From positions 248,001 to 312,000 of the forward strand of contig OY970171.1 in assembly GCA_963707575.1 (NCBI GenBank): a stretch of DNA of 64,000 nucleotides. Reading direction: 5' to 3'. The notes beneath the pieces were generated by a model. The model had not been told where the DNA came from, searched no databases, and worked only from the letters and a program-made list of their open reading frames with translations. Shown in pieces: positions 1 to 7,223 of this stretch. Position 1 is the stretch's first letter. Every line of letters begins with the position of its first letter. The DNA is from Gaiellasilicea sp963707575 (GTDB lineage: Bacteria > Actinomycetota > Thermoleophilia > Gaiellales > Gaiellaceae). Position numbers and translations under genes: made by a program.

Positions 1-103
1 CGATCTGGAGCACGGTGCCGACCTCGGAGAGGTCGGACTGGACGTCGTAGTCCTCGATCCTGGACTTGAGGATCGAGGTGATCTCTTCGGGGCGCAGCTT
101 CAC
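1..103 (-). CDS. atpA: ATP synthase F1 subunit alpha, N-terminal fragment (runs off the left edge)
   Basis: The 34 visible codons begin MKLRPEEITSILKSRIEDYD, the usual N-terminus of the F1 alpha subunit, which forms the alpha3-beta3 catalytic head of the H+ ATP synthase on the cytoplasmic side. The GTG start at 103 has an AAGGAG ribosome site five bases upstream. It follows atpH, as expected, but after an abnormal ~200-bp spacer: the first 20 coding bases and part of the ribosome site occur a second time just after atpH (281-300). The gene's GTG overlaps the TGA of a 66-codon leader frame (GTGA) that begins at that upstream copy. Only the N-terminus is seen; identity is supported by sequence and operon position. 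Confidence 0.93.
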   Translation of the reverse strand, partial: MKLRPEEITSILKSRIEDYDVQSDLSEVGTVLQI

Positions 104-303
104 ATTGACTCCTTGTAGCTCGGGTGAGCGAGTGGGTGGGAGAGCTTTCGGCGCTCGAGATTCGAGCCGGCGCCGGCGGGCGCAGCCGGGCTTTGCCCGG
201 CGGGAGCCCAACAACCTCTGTCAGAAACCGCAACCTGAAGGAGGGGGCTCATGGGGGAACCCTGGGTTCCCCCATGCTCGTCTTCGGGGCGCAGCTTCAC
301 GTG
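84..303 (-). repeat. Inserted spacer with 20-bp flanking direct repeats and two hairpins
   Basis: The same 20 bases lie at 84-103 and 281-300, both preceded (on the minus strand) by a CAAGGAG ribosome site. Between them are a perfect 13-bp-arm palindrome at 250-276 (single T at the centre) and a hairpin at 185-201 (GCCGGGC, TTT loop, GCCCGGC) whose core resembles the hairpin at 12445-12471. The layout looks like insertion of a REP/MITE-like element with target duplication, or a slippage duplication that captured it. F1F0 operons normally have only a short gap here. Confidence 0.7.
100..300 (-). other. Insertion-derived leader frame between atpH and atpA
   Basis: A 66-codon frame starts at the duplicated copy of the atpA start (GTG at 300, CAAGGAG ribosome site upstream), reads MKLRPEDE, then crosses an inserted palindrome and hairpin and stops at 100-102 in a GTGA overlap with the true atpA start. 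After the first seven residues it has no alpha-subunit sequence, so it is a by-product of a duplication/insertion. It may still be translated and couple atpH termination to atpA initiation; that is inference. Confidence 0.6.
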
Positions 304-837
304 TCAGCTCCTTGTCAGCAAGTCGTGTCGTAGTCGGTCGAGACGGCCCTTGACGCTCGCGTCGGCCCGCATCGAGCCGGCCTGCAGGACGATGCCTCCG
401 ATCAGGGACGGGTCGACCTTGCGGGTCGCCTCGACGTCGCGACCGGCGGCCGCCTGGATCTTCTTCACGATCGAGTCGGCTTCCTCGTCGGAGAGCTCGA
501 AGGCCGTCGTCAGCTCGACGGTGAGCCGGCGCTGCTCCGCGGCGACGAGCGCCTCGAACTCGCGGTAGATCTCCTCGAGCTCGGTCGCCCGGCCCTTCTC
601 GGTCACGAGCAGGACGAAGTTGCGGGTGAGCTCGTCCGCGTCGCCGAGGATCTCACCGAGAACCGCCGCCTTGTCGGCGGCGTCGAGCTCGGGATTCGAG
701 AGCACGTTGCGCAGCTGCGGCACCTCGACGATCGCCGCGGCGAACTCGCCCAGCTCCGTGAGGACGACGTCCAGCTTGCCCGCGTCCCGCGCCGCCTCGA
801 AGAGCGAGCGCGCGTACATCCGGTGCGCGACTGCCAC
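304..837 (-). CDS. atpH: ATP synthase F1 subunit delta
   Basis: 177 residues matching the delta (OSCP-like) subunit of the peripheral stalk, which ties the F1 head to the b-subunits. The N-terminus (MAVAHRMYARSLFEAARD) is the typical helical delta domain, and the C-terminal stretch containing DPSLIGGIVLQAGS is the family signature. The GTG start at 837 shares one base with the TAG stop of atpF, so translation is probably coupled. Length is normal. Downstream the operon is interrupted by the duplicated atpA start and its hairpin spacer. Confidence 0.96.
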   Translation of the reverse strand: MAVAHRMYARSLFEAARDAGKLDVVLTELGEFAAAIVEVPQLRNVLSNPELDAADKAAVLGEILGDADELTRNFVLLVTEKGRATELEEIYREFEALVAAEQRRLTVELTTAFELSDEEADSIVKKIQAAAGRDVEATRKVDPSLIGGIVLQAGSMRADASVKGRLDRLRHDLLTRS

Positions 838-1361
838 TAGCTCTTGGCCTCGAGGGCGGAGAAGTCGAGCTCGCCGATCGCGTCGTCGATCAGCTTGCGG
901 TGGTCGTCGCGATCGAGCACCTTGCCCGTCACCTTCGACGCCGCGATCAGCGTCAGGTCGGCGACCTCGGCCCGGATCTGGTCGAGCGCGCGAGCGGTCT
1001 CGGCCTCGATCTGCTTGCGCGTGTCCTCGAGCCGGCGCTGCCGGTCGACCTCGATCTCCTCGCGGGCGCGGTCGCGCTGCGAGTCGGCCACCTTGCGCGC
1101 CTCCGCGAGGATCCCGCCCGCCTCGTTCTTGGCCTGGGCGATCAGCTGCTTGTGCTCCTCGAGCAGCCGCCGGGCCTCGGCACGCGCGTGCTCCGCCTCC
1201 TCGACGGAGGAGCGGATGCGCTCACGCCGCTCGTCGATCGTCTTCTGGATCGGCCCGAACGCGTACTTGCGCAGCACGAAGAACGTGATGCCGAAGCAGA
1301 TGAGCGTCCAGATCATCAGACCCGGGACGACCTCGATCAGGGGTGAAGCTGCCAGGAACAT
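837..1361 (-). CDS. atpF: ATP synthase F0 subunit b
   Basis: 174 residues: one N-terminal membrane helix (about residues 10-30, LIEVVPGLMIWTLICFGITF) followed by a long charged coiled coil (about 40-150) rich in Glu, Arg and Ala, as expected for the peripheral-stalk b subunit that dimerises and holds delta. The ATG at 1361 is chosen because the preceding in-frame codons are Arg-rich and unlike the family; it leaves a 20-bp gap to atpE. There is a single b-type gene, not a b/b' pair. Confidence 0.95.
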   Translation of the reverse strand: MFLAASPLIEVVPGLMIWTLICFGITFFVLRKYAFGPIQKTIDERRERIRSSVEEAEHARAEARRLLEEHKQLIAQAKNEAGGILAEARKVADSQRDRAREEIEVDRQRRLEDTRKQIEAETARALDQIRAEVADLTLIAASKVTGKVLDRDDHRKLIDDAIGELDFSALEAKS

Positions 1362-1381
1362 CGCTCTAGGCTCTTTCTCCT

Positions 1382-1642
1382 TTAGACGAGGACGAAGGCG
1401 AGCAGGCCGCCGATGAGGCCGTAAAAGACGACGGCCTCGGTGAGCGCGAAGCCCAGCCACTGGATGCCGGTGAGCTCACCACGGAGCTCGGGCTGGCGTG
1501 CGACCGCCTGGATCATCGAGCCGAAGATGTTGCCGATGCCGATGCCGGCGCCGAGCGAGCCGAGCCCGATGCCGAGCGCGAGCGCGATCGCCTTGCCGGC
1601 GTCCACGTTCGACGCGGCTTCCTGAGCGAGCAGGGTGAACAT
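1382..1642 (-). CDS. atpE: ATP synthase F0 subunit c
   Basis: 86 residues forming two transmembrane helices joined by the polar RQP loop (49-51), the rotor-ring subunit. The ion-carrying carboxylate is Glu69 in ALTEAVVFY. Sodium-type rings have a Gln 33 residues earlier in helix 1; here that position is Ile36, inside a Gly-rich GIGIGN run, so the ring should carry protons. A TCCTCC-complement (GGAGGA) ribosome site precedes the ATG. It sits between atpB and atpF as usual. Confidence 0.97.
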   Translation of the reverse strand: MFTLLAQEAASNVDAGKAIALALGIGLGSLGAGIGIGNIFGSMIQAVARQPELRGELTGIQWLGFALTEAVVFYGLIGGLLAFVLV

Positions 1643-1657
1643 TCGGGTGGTTCCTCC

Positions 1658-2554
1658 TTAGTGTCCCGGCTCGATGGCCGAGCCGATGTAGATGGCGGAG
1701 AGTGCGGCGAAGATGTACGCCTGGATGGAGACGACGATCACGACCTCGAAGAGATAGAACGCGGTCGCGAACGGGATCGCGAAGGCGGCCACCGCGAGGT
1801 TGCCGAGCACGAAGATGAGGCCGATGAAGGTGAGGATCAGCATGTGGCCGGCGAGCATGTTGGCGTAGAGACGCACGCTGAGGCTGATCAGGCGCATGAA
1901 CTGGCCGAGGATCTCGAGCGGCACGATCAGCGGGTACATCGCCTTCGGCACATCGGGGATCCAGCTCTTGAAGTACTTGATCGGGCCGTTGTGGCGGATC
2001 CCCTCCACATGCGTGAAGACGAAGGTCATCAGCGACAGGGCGAGCGTGACCGAGATCGACGACGTGGCCGCATAGACGGCGAGCGTCGGCAGATCGAGAC
2101 CGAAGATCTCGACCGTCTCGTTCGAGAGCGGCAAGGGGATGAAGCCGAGCATGTTGATCACCCAGATGAAGAGCATCAGCGAGGCCACGTAGGGGAACCA
2201 GCGGCCGATCGCCTTGTGCGGCAGCCCCTGCTCGGCCACCTGGGTCTGCGCGATCTCGTAGACCATCTCGCCCACCGCCTGACGGCGCTTCGGGTCGTTC
2301 TTCGGGCCCGTCTTGACGCGCATCAGCACGAGGCCGAGCACGATCGTGCAGATCGTGCCGAGGATCAGGTACGCCACGGCCTTGTTGATCGAGAGATCGA
2401 GCGGGCCGAGGTGGATCGGGATCCACTCGCCCACCTCGAAGTCGTGCTCGGGGTTGAACTCCTCCTCGTCCCCCTCCGCGGAGGAGGCGAGCGCCACCGA
2501 GGCCGGCAGGACGAGCAGCAGGGTGAGGGCGGACGCGAGGATGCGCCTAAGCAT
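1658..2554 (-). CDS. atpB: ATP synthase F0 subunit a
   Basis: 298 residues of a polytopic stator subunit forming the proton half-channels against the c-ring. The essential arginine is Arg228 in SVRLYANMLAGHM. The N-terminus has a hydrophobic stretch ending in an Ala-rich segment (LLLVLPASVALASS) that resembles a cleavable signal, followed by an acidic segment before the first conserved helix. The ATG at 2554 overlaps the end of the upstream AtpI-like gene by 8 bp. Length and operon position are typical. Confidence 0.97.
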   Translation of the reverse strand: MLRRILASALTLLLVLPASVALASSAEGDEEEFNPEHDFEVGEWIPIHLGPLDLSINKAVAYLILGTICTIVLGLVLMRVKTGPKNDPKRRQAVGEMVYEIAQTQVAEQGLPHKAIGRWFPYVASLMLFIWVINMLGFIPLPLSNETVEIFGLDLPTLAVYAATSSISVTLALSLMTFVFTHVEGIRHNGPIKYFKSWIPDVPKAMYPLIVPLEILGQFMRLISLSVRLYANMLAGHMLILTFIGLIFVLGNLAVAAFAIPFATAFYLFEVVIVVSIQAYIFAALSAIYIGSAIEPGH

Positions 2555-2942
2555 TGGTGGCCCCGGCGCCGAAGTAGAGCGCGAGCGAGACGCCGAGCTC
2601 GAGCGTGTACGCCAGCGCGTAGACGAGCGTGGCCGCCAGCGCCAGCGCCGGGTCCGTGGCTGCGAGCGCGACGATGACGACCATCACCGCAAGCGCTCGA
2701 AAGGTCATGCCGAAGCCCACCACTCCACCGGCGGCGAGGTTACCGTCGCCGGGACGCAGCCGCGTCAGTAGGGCGGCGAGGAGCCGCGAAGCTGCCCACA
2801 GCAGGCCCCCGATGAGCCAGCCCGCGAGCGGCCAACCGGCGGCGACGAAGATGGGCAGGGCGAGGCCGACCACCGCTGCGCCCGCGAGCAGCGCGGGAGT
2901 CTGGCTGGGGATCGGCCGAGGCGTGCTGAAAGCGCCGGCCAT
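2547..2942 (-). CDS. AtpI-like membrane protein of the ATP synthase operon
   Basis: 131 residues, almost entirely hydrophobic, with about four predicted membrane helices (roughly residues 18-35, 37-55, 75-98 and 100-125). It lies directly before atpB and overlaps it by 8 bp, the normal place of the AtpI assembly protein that helps build the c-ring. Sequence similarity to AtpI is weak, as is usual for the family, so the call rests on topology and position. The ATG at 2942 overlaps the TGA of the upstream AtpZ-like gene (TGATG). A longer in-frame extension upstream is Arg/Asp-rich shadow sequence and was not used. Confidence 0.75.
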   Translation of the reverse strand: MAGAFSTPRPIPSQTPALLAGAAVVGLALPIFVAAGWPLAGWLIGGLLWAASRLLAALLTRLRPGDGNLAAGGVVGFGMTFRALAVMVVIVALAATDPALALAATLVYALAYTLELGVSLALYFGAGATNA

Positions 2943-3145
2943 CAGCGCACGTTCCCGTAGCGGAAGATCGTCATGGCGATCCCGGCGGGGATGCCGAGGA
3001 TCGCGCCGACCAGGAACCCCCAGGCCGTCGAGCCGGCGGCCCAGCCGATCGCCGCGCAGATCACGATCACGGCCGCCGTCGTCCCGATCAGGACGGAGCC
3101 GGCGCCTGCAAGGCTGAAGTTGGACCGAGACGCAGCGGGCTCCAT
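2942..3145 (-). CDS. AtpZ/AtpI-family small membrane protein
   Basis: 67 residues with two membrane helices (about 15-36 and 40-60) and the Gly-rich GWAAGSTAWGFLVGAILGI pattern of the putative F0F1-ATPase subunit family (ATPase_gene1, AtpZ). It is the first gene of the ATP-synthase operon and is coupled to the next by a TGATG overlap. Members are thought to assist assembly or Mg2+/Ca2+ movement; function here is by family only. A TATGCT -10-like box lies nine bases before the ATG, so the operon mRNA may have almost no leader. Confidence 0.78.
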   Translation of the reverse strand: MEPAASRSNFSLAGAGSVLIGTTAAVIVICAAIGWAAGSTAWGFLVGAILGIPAGIAMTIFRYGNVR

Positions 3146-3154
3146 GCGCGGCGC

Positions 3155-3160
3155 AGCATA
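3155..3160 (-). promoter_or_regulatory. Putative -10 box of the ATP synthase operon
   Basis: On the minus strand the box reads TATGCT and ends 9 nt before the atpZ ATG. No convincing -35 hexamer was found at 16-18 nt. If used, the leader would be only 2-4 nt. Confidence 0.45.
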
Positions 3161-3202
3161 CCAGAGCAGTTGGGGACATTGTGACAGCTGAACTCGGCCT
3201 TC

Positions 3203-3231
3203 TTTGCGGGAAATCGCCCACTTTGTACGAT
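3203..3231 (+). promoter_or_regulatory. Putative promoter of the alpha/beta hydrolase gene
   Basis: TTTGCG (3203-3208), a 17-bp spacer and TACGAT (3226-3231) lie exactly 6 nt before the ATG at 3238, which places the likely transcription start on or next to the start codon (leaderless mRNA). It shares the short divergent region with the ATP-synthase operon promoter. Confidence 0.6.
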
Positions 3232-3237
3232 CTCGTG

Positions 3238-3945
3238 ATGGAGCGGCTCGTGCTCGTCCACGGCAGCGTCTCGAACGGCTTGCGGACGTGGCGCGCGCAA
3301 CGCCGGCTGGGCGAAAGCTACGAGCTGGTCGCGCTCGACCGCCGCGGCTTCCCGCCCGGGCCCGATGTCGACCGGGTCGACTTCGAGGACGAAGCCGACT
3401 GGGTGGCGGAGCGGCTGCGCCCGGGCGATCACCTCGCGGGCCACTCCTACGGCGGTGTGATCACGCTGCTCACCGCGGCGCGCTACCCGGAGCTGAGCTC
3501 ACTGACCGTCGTCGAGCCGCCGTGCCTCGACGTGGCTCGCGGGCACCCGGCCGTGGAGGAGTTCGTTCGGGTCGCGACCGCGCACTGGCTGGAGGGGCCG
3601 CACGAGCCGGAGCCGTTCCTGCGCGGCTTCCTCCGGGCGGTCGGCTCGCCGCTCGAGCCGCCCTCCCCGCTCCCACCCGAGCTCGCGCAGGGCGCGCGCA
3701 CACTGCTCGTGGAGCGGTTCCCCTGGGAAGCGACGATCCCGCTCGCGGAGCTCCGAGCCATGGCGTTCCCCAAGCTCGTCGTCTCGGGCGGGCACAACGA
3801 GGCGTTCGACGCGGTCTGCGACGTCCTCGAGGAACAGCTCGAGGCGGAGCGGGCGATCTGCCCTGGCGCCGGCCACAGCGCCCAGGCCGCCCCCGGCTTC
3901 AACGACGTCCTGGCCGCCTTTCTTGCCCGCGCGAGCGCCGGGTGA
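3238..3945 (+). CDS. Alpha/beta-fold hydrolase
   Basis: 235 residues with the features of a small soluble alpha/beta hydrolase: the oxyanion motif LVLVHGS near the N-terminus, the nucleophile elbow GHSYGG (Ser about residue 71), and a C-terminal catalytic His in GAGHSAQ. The substrate cannot be told; esterase or lactonase activity is likely. The ATG at 3238 was preferred over an in-frame GTG at 3181 because the family begins at the MERLVLVHG strand and because a promoter-like pair ends 6 nt before it. The gene lies against the housekeeping cluster, between wecA and the ATP-synthase operon, ending 7 bp from the wecA stop, and looks like an insertion. Confidence 0.85.
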   Translation: MERLVLVHGSVSNGLRTWRAQRRLGESYELVALDRRGFPPGPDVDRVDFEDEADWVAERLRPGDHLAGHSYGGVITLLTAARYPELSSLTVVEPPCLDVARGHPAVEEFVRVATAHWLEGPHEPEPFLRGFLRAVGSPLEPPSPLPPELAQGARTLLVERFPWEATIPLAELRAMAFPKLVVSGGHNEAFDAVCDVLEEQLEAERAICPGAGHSAQAAPGFNDVLAAFLARASAG

Positions 3946-3952
3946 CGGACAG

Positions 3953-5086
3953 CTACTTGGCGTCGGTCAGACGCTGCCGCTCGTCCTGCACGCGCTCTTC
4001 GTGGCGGCGCAGGCGCGGGTTCGCGAGCTTCACGATCTCGAGCAGGTAGACCACGTAGACCGAGAAACCGAGCGCGAGGATCGCGATCCCGGCGTAGGCG
4101 AGCGTCTCCCAGAGGTGCCACTCGCCGCCGGCCCGGAAGGGGATGAAGCGGGTGGCGAGCGCCGCGGCCGCCAGGGTCGCGCACCACAGCCACATCGTCA
4201 CCGCAGCGCGGCGCTGCGAGAAGCCGCGGCGCAGGAAGCGAAAGTGGAGGTGCGACTGGTCGGGCGCCGAGAGCGGCTCGCGGTGCTTGAGCCTCCGGGC
4301 CACGACGAACGACGTGTCCAGGATCGGCACGGCGAGCACGAGCAACGGCAGGAAGAGCACGATCGTCGACGCAGTCTTGAGTAGGCCTTGGACGGACACG
4401 GCCGCGAGCAGGAACCCGAGCGTGAGCGCGCCGGAGTCGCCCATGAAGATCCGCGCGGGGAAGAAGTTGTGCCGGAGAAAGCCGAGGCAGGCGCCGGCGA
4501 CGATCGCGGAGAGGATCGCCGGGTCGGTCTTCCCGAGCGAGAGCGCCAGCACCGCGTAGGTGGCGGCCGAGATCCCGCACACGCCCGCAGCGAGCCCGTC
4601 CATGCCGTCCAGGAAGTTGACCATGTTCATCACCGCCACGATCCAGAGCATCGTCAGCGGCACCCCGACGGCGGCCGGCAGGTCGACGGCGCCGAAGAAC
4701 GGGAACGTGAAGTGGTCGATCCAGACGCCGAAGAGAGGCGGGATCGCGGCGGCGATGATCTGGCCGGCGAGCTTCAGCCCGGGTCTCAGCACGCGGAAAT
4801 CGTCGATCGCGCCGACCACGGTCGCCACGGCAGCGCCCAGCAGGACGCCGCGCGTCTCCCGGCCCAGCTCGAGGAACGCGAGCGCGGGCACGAAGACGCC
4901 GAAGAAGATCGCGATCCCGCCCAGCCGCGGGATCGGGTTGACGTTCAGGCGGCGGCTCTCGGGCCGGTCGACGACGCCGAGCAGGCGCGCCATCCCGCCG
5001 ACCGCCGGGGTGAGCAGGATCACGATCAGCAGCGCGAGGGCGGCCCCGTAGAGCACCTCGGGGTTGTCGCGCAGCTCCTGAGGCAT
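3953..5086 (-). CDS. wecA: Undecaprenyl-phosphate GlcNAc-1-phosphate transferase
   Basis: 377 residues, polytopic (about 10-11 helices), of the MraY/WecA polyprenyl-phosphate sugar-1-P transferase family, which transfers GlcNAc-1-P from UDP-GlcNAc to undecaprenyl phosphate to start glycan or teichoic/arabinogalactan linker synthesis. Visible motifs: GAIDDFRVL (Mg-binding Asp pair), NMVNFLDGMDGLAAG, FMGDSG and the HLHFRF histidine motif that separates WecA from MraY. The ATG at 5086 is preferred; an earlier start at 5140 would place the N-terminus inside the long inverted repeat at 5093-5256. A wecA gene before the ATP-synthase operon is typical of Actinobacteria. Confidence 0.92.
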   Translation of the reverse strand: MPQELRDNPEVLYGAALALLIVILLTPAVGGMARLLGVVDRPESRRLNVNPIPRLGGIAIFFGVFVPALAFLELGRETRGVLLGAAVATVVGAIDDFRVLRPGLKLAGQIIAAAIPPLFGVWIDHFTFPFFGAVDLPAAVGVPLTMLWIVAVMNMVNFLDGMDGLAAGVCGISAATYAVLALSLGKTDPAILSAIVAGACLGFLRHNFFPARIFMGDSGALTLGFLLAAVSVQGLLKTASTIVLFLPLLVLAVPILDTSFVVARRLKHREPLSAPDQSHLHFRFLRRGFSQRRAAVTMWLWCATLAAAALATRFIPFRAGGEWHLWETLAYAGIAILALGFSVYVVYLLEIVKLANPRLRRHEERVQDERQRLTDAK

Positions 5087-5092
5087 GGCGCT

Positions 5093-5256
5093 AGTGGCTC
5101 GCCCGATGACGGTTTCGCGTCTCTGGCGTGCGAGCTGCAAGCGAGGCTAGGACGCAAGGAGCGGCCAGGCTGGTTTGCCTGGACGCGACCGAGGACGACG
5201 CATCGCGCCGCAGATCGCGCGTCAGAGGCGCCCTAACTGTCGTCGGGCGAGCCACT
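5093..5256 (+). repeat. Long-helix structured element, copy 1 (candidate RNA)
   Basis: The 164 bp between upp and wecA fold, read on the plus strand, into one very long helix: 5093-5114 pairs with 5235-5256 (22 pairs, two G.U) and, after a small bulge, 5117-5132 pairs with 5216-5231 (16 pairs, three G.U). Every departure from Watson-Crick pairing is a G.U on the plus strand and would be A.C on the minus strand. Inside is a core at 5141-5163 and 5184-5205, flanking a hairpin at 5164-5183, that matches the core of the element at 62563-62730 (39 of 45 positions) while the hairpin and outer arms are unrelated in sequence. It would be antisense to the upp-wecA transcript. Confidence 0.75.
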
Positions 5257-5260
5257 TTCC

Positions 5261-5911
5261 CTACTTCGTGGCGTACAGGCGGTCGCCTGCGTCCCCGAGC
5301 CCGGGGACGATGTACCCCTTCTCGTTCAGCTCGCGGTCGATCCCGGCGACCACGATCGAGACCTCGGGATGGTCGCGGTGGATCCGCTCGATCCCGGCCG
5401 GCGCAGCGATCAGCGCGATCAGCCGGATCGACGACGCTCCCGCGGCCTTCACCGTCGTGACGGCCGCCGCCGTCGAGTTGCCCGTCGCGAGCATCGGGTC
5501 GAGCAGGATCACGTCGCGCTCGGAGATGTCGTTCGGGAGCTTCACGTAGTACTCCACCGGCTCGAGCGTCTCCTCGTTGCGGTAGAGGCCGATGAAGCCG
5601 ACGCGGGCGACGGGGATCAGCGACAGCACCCCGTCGAGCATCCCCACCCCTGCACGCAGGATCGGGCAGACCGCCACCTTCTTGCCGGAGATGTGCTGCG
5701 CGCTCGTCCGCTCGAGCGGGGTCGAGATCTCGATCTCCTCGGTGGCGAGGTCCTTCGTCGCCTCGTAGGTGAGCAGGAGGGTCAGCTCGTTCACGAGCTG
5801 GCGGAACATCTGCGTGTCGGTCGAGGTGTCGCGCAGGAGCCCGAGCTTGTGCTGGACAAGCGGATGCTTGACCTCGGTGACGTTGGCCGTCGTGCTCTCG
5901 ACGGTGCTCAT
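5261..5911 (-). CDS. upp: Uracil phosphoribosyltransferase
   Basis: 216 residues that convert uracil plus PRPP to UMP in pyrimidine salvage. The family's PRPP loop is visible as LLDPMLATGNS, the N-terminal region has the KHPLVQHKLGLLRD signature, and the C-terminus has the uracil-binding segment around GYIVPGLGDAGDR. The ATG at 5911 overlaps the glyA stop (ATGA), so the two are co-translated. A much longer in-frame extension upstream is only the glyA shadow. The gene ends five bases from the long inverted-repeat element. Confidence 0.97.
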   Translation of the reverse strand: MSTVESTTANVTEVKHPLVQHKLGLLRDTSTDTQMFRQLVNELTLLLTYEATKDLATEEIEISTPLERTSAQHISGKKVAVCPILRAGVGMLDGVLSLIPVARVGFIGLYRNEETLEPVEYYVKLPNDISERDVILLDPMLATGNSTAAAVTTVKAAGASSIRLIALIAAPAGIERIHRDHPEVSIVVAGIDRELNEKGYIVPGLGDAGDRLYATK

Positions 5912-7197
5912 GCGTAGCTCGTGTAGCCGCGGAAGCCCGGATAGAGCGGGCGCTTCTCGCACAGCGCGAGCGAGCGCTCGGCGAGCGCCGCGAGGTCGGC
6001 TCCGTCCGCGAGCGCGCCGGCGATCACGCTGCCGACCTCGCGGAAGTCCTCCTCGTCGAAGCCGCGCATCGTCGCCGCCGGTGTGCCGATCCGGACCCCG
6101 GAGGCAACGGTCGGCGGACGCTCGTCGAACGGGACGGTGTTCCGGTTCACGGTCAGCTTCACCTCGTCGAGGCGCTCCTCGGCGTCCTTGCCGGTCCAGT
6201 CGGTGCCACGGAGGTCGAGCTGGAGGAGATGGGTGTCGGTGCCGCCCGTGAGGACGTCCAGACCGGCTGCGAGCAGCTCGTCGGAGAGCGCGTCCGCGTT
6301 CGCGCGCACCTGGGTCTGGTAGTCGCGGAAGGCCTCGGTGGCCGCGATCCGGAAGCAGGATGCCTTGGCTGCGATCGCATGCTCGAGCGGTCCGCCCTGC
6401 ATGCCGGGGAAGACGGCGCGGTCGACCGCCTGGGCGTGCTCCTCGCGGCAGAGCACGAAGCCGGCCCGTGGGCCGGCGAGCGTCTTGTGGGTCGTCGAGG
6501 TGACGACGTCGCAGTGCTCCACCGGATTCGGGTGCAGGCCGGCGGCGACGAGACCTGAGAAGTGCGCCATGTCGCACATCAGGAGCGCACCGACGTCGTC
6601 CGCGATCCGCCGGAACTCGGCCGTGTCGACGGTGCGCGGATACGCCGAGCCGCCGCAGACGATCAGCTTCGGCCGGTGCTCCCTCGCGAGCCCGAGCACC
6701 TCGTCGTAGTCGACGGTGTCGGTCTCCCGCGAGACGCCGTAGTGGACGATCGTGTAGAGCCGGCCGGAGAAGTTGACCTTGAGGCCGTGCGTCAGGTGGC
6801 CGCCGTGGTCGAGCCGGAGCGAAAGGATCGTTTCGCCCGGCTGGAGCAGCGCGAAGTACGCGGCCATGTTGGCCTGCGCGCCGGCGTGCGGCTGCACGTT
6901 CGCGTGCTCGGCCCCGAACAGCGACTTCGCGCGGTCGATCGCGAGCTGCTCGATCTCGTCCACGACCTCGCAGCCGCCGTAATAGCGCTTGCCGGGATAG
7001 CCCTCGGCGTACTTGTTCGTGGGCACCGATCCGAGCGCCTCGAGCACCGAGGGCCAGGTGAAGTTCTCGGAGGCGATCAGCTCGATCTGCGAGCGCTGCC
7101 GCTCGAGCTCGCGACCGAGCAGCTCGGCGATCTCGGGGTCGATGTCGGCCAGGCCGGCCTGCCTGAGCTGATCGAGCGACGCGGCGATCGAGGCCAT
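5908..7197 (-). CDS. glyA: Serine hydroxymethyltransferase
   Basis: 429 residues; PLP enzyme interconverting serine and glycine with tetrahydrofolate, the main source of one-carbon units. Signatures: IELIASENFTWPSVLEALGS near the N-terminus, KYAEGYPGKRYYGG, DMAHFSGLVAAG, and the PLP-binding lysine in STTHKTLAGPRAG. The ATG at 7197 gives the normal length; 26 bp separate it from sua5. A TAGCAT box ends 7 nt upstream of the ATG, so glyA-upp may have its own leaderless promoter in addition to read-through from prfA. Confidence 0.97.
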   Translation of the reverse strand: MASIAASLDQLRQAGLADIDPEIAELLGRELERQRSQIELIASENFTWPSVLEALGSVPTNKYAEGYPGKRYYGGCEVVDEIEQLAIDRAKSLFGAEHANVQPHAGAQANMAAYFALLQPGETILSLRLDHGGHLTHGLKVNFSGRLYTIVHYGVSRETDTVDYDEVLGLAREHRPKLIVCGGSAYPRTVDTAEFRRIADDVGALLMCDMAHFSGLVAAGLHPNPVEHCDVVTSTTHKTLAGPRAGFVLCREEHAQAVDRAVFPGMQGGPLEHAIAAKASCFRIAATEAFRDYQTQVRANADALSDELLAAGLDVLTGGTDTHLLQLDLRGTDWTGKDAEERLDEVKLTVNRNTVPFDERPPTVASGVRIGTPAATMRGFDEEDFREVGSVIAGALADGADLAALAERSLALCEKRPLYPGFRGYTSYA

Positions 7198-7204
7198 CGA
7201 CCTG

Positions 7205-7210
7205 ATGCTA
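7205..7210 (-). promoter_or_regulatory. Putative -10 box of glyA
   Basis: TAGCAT on the minus strand, 7 nt before the glyA ATG. It is identical to the prfA -10 box. No clear -35 element. Confidence 0.4.
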
Positions 7211-7223
7211 GAGCACGGCGCCG

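Noticed and set aside
281..300. True atpA start at 300
   Set aside because: The frame loses alpha-subunit sequence after seven residues and stops at 100-102; the copy at 103 continues into normal AtpA sequence.
5093..5256. MITE or insertion-sequence remnant explanation of the long inverted repeats
   Set aside because: The two copies share their centres and not their ends, the opposite of transposon-derived elements, and no target duplication is visible. Kept only as a weak alternative.
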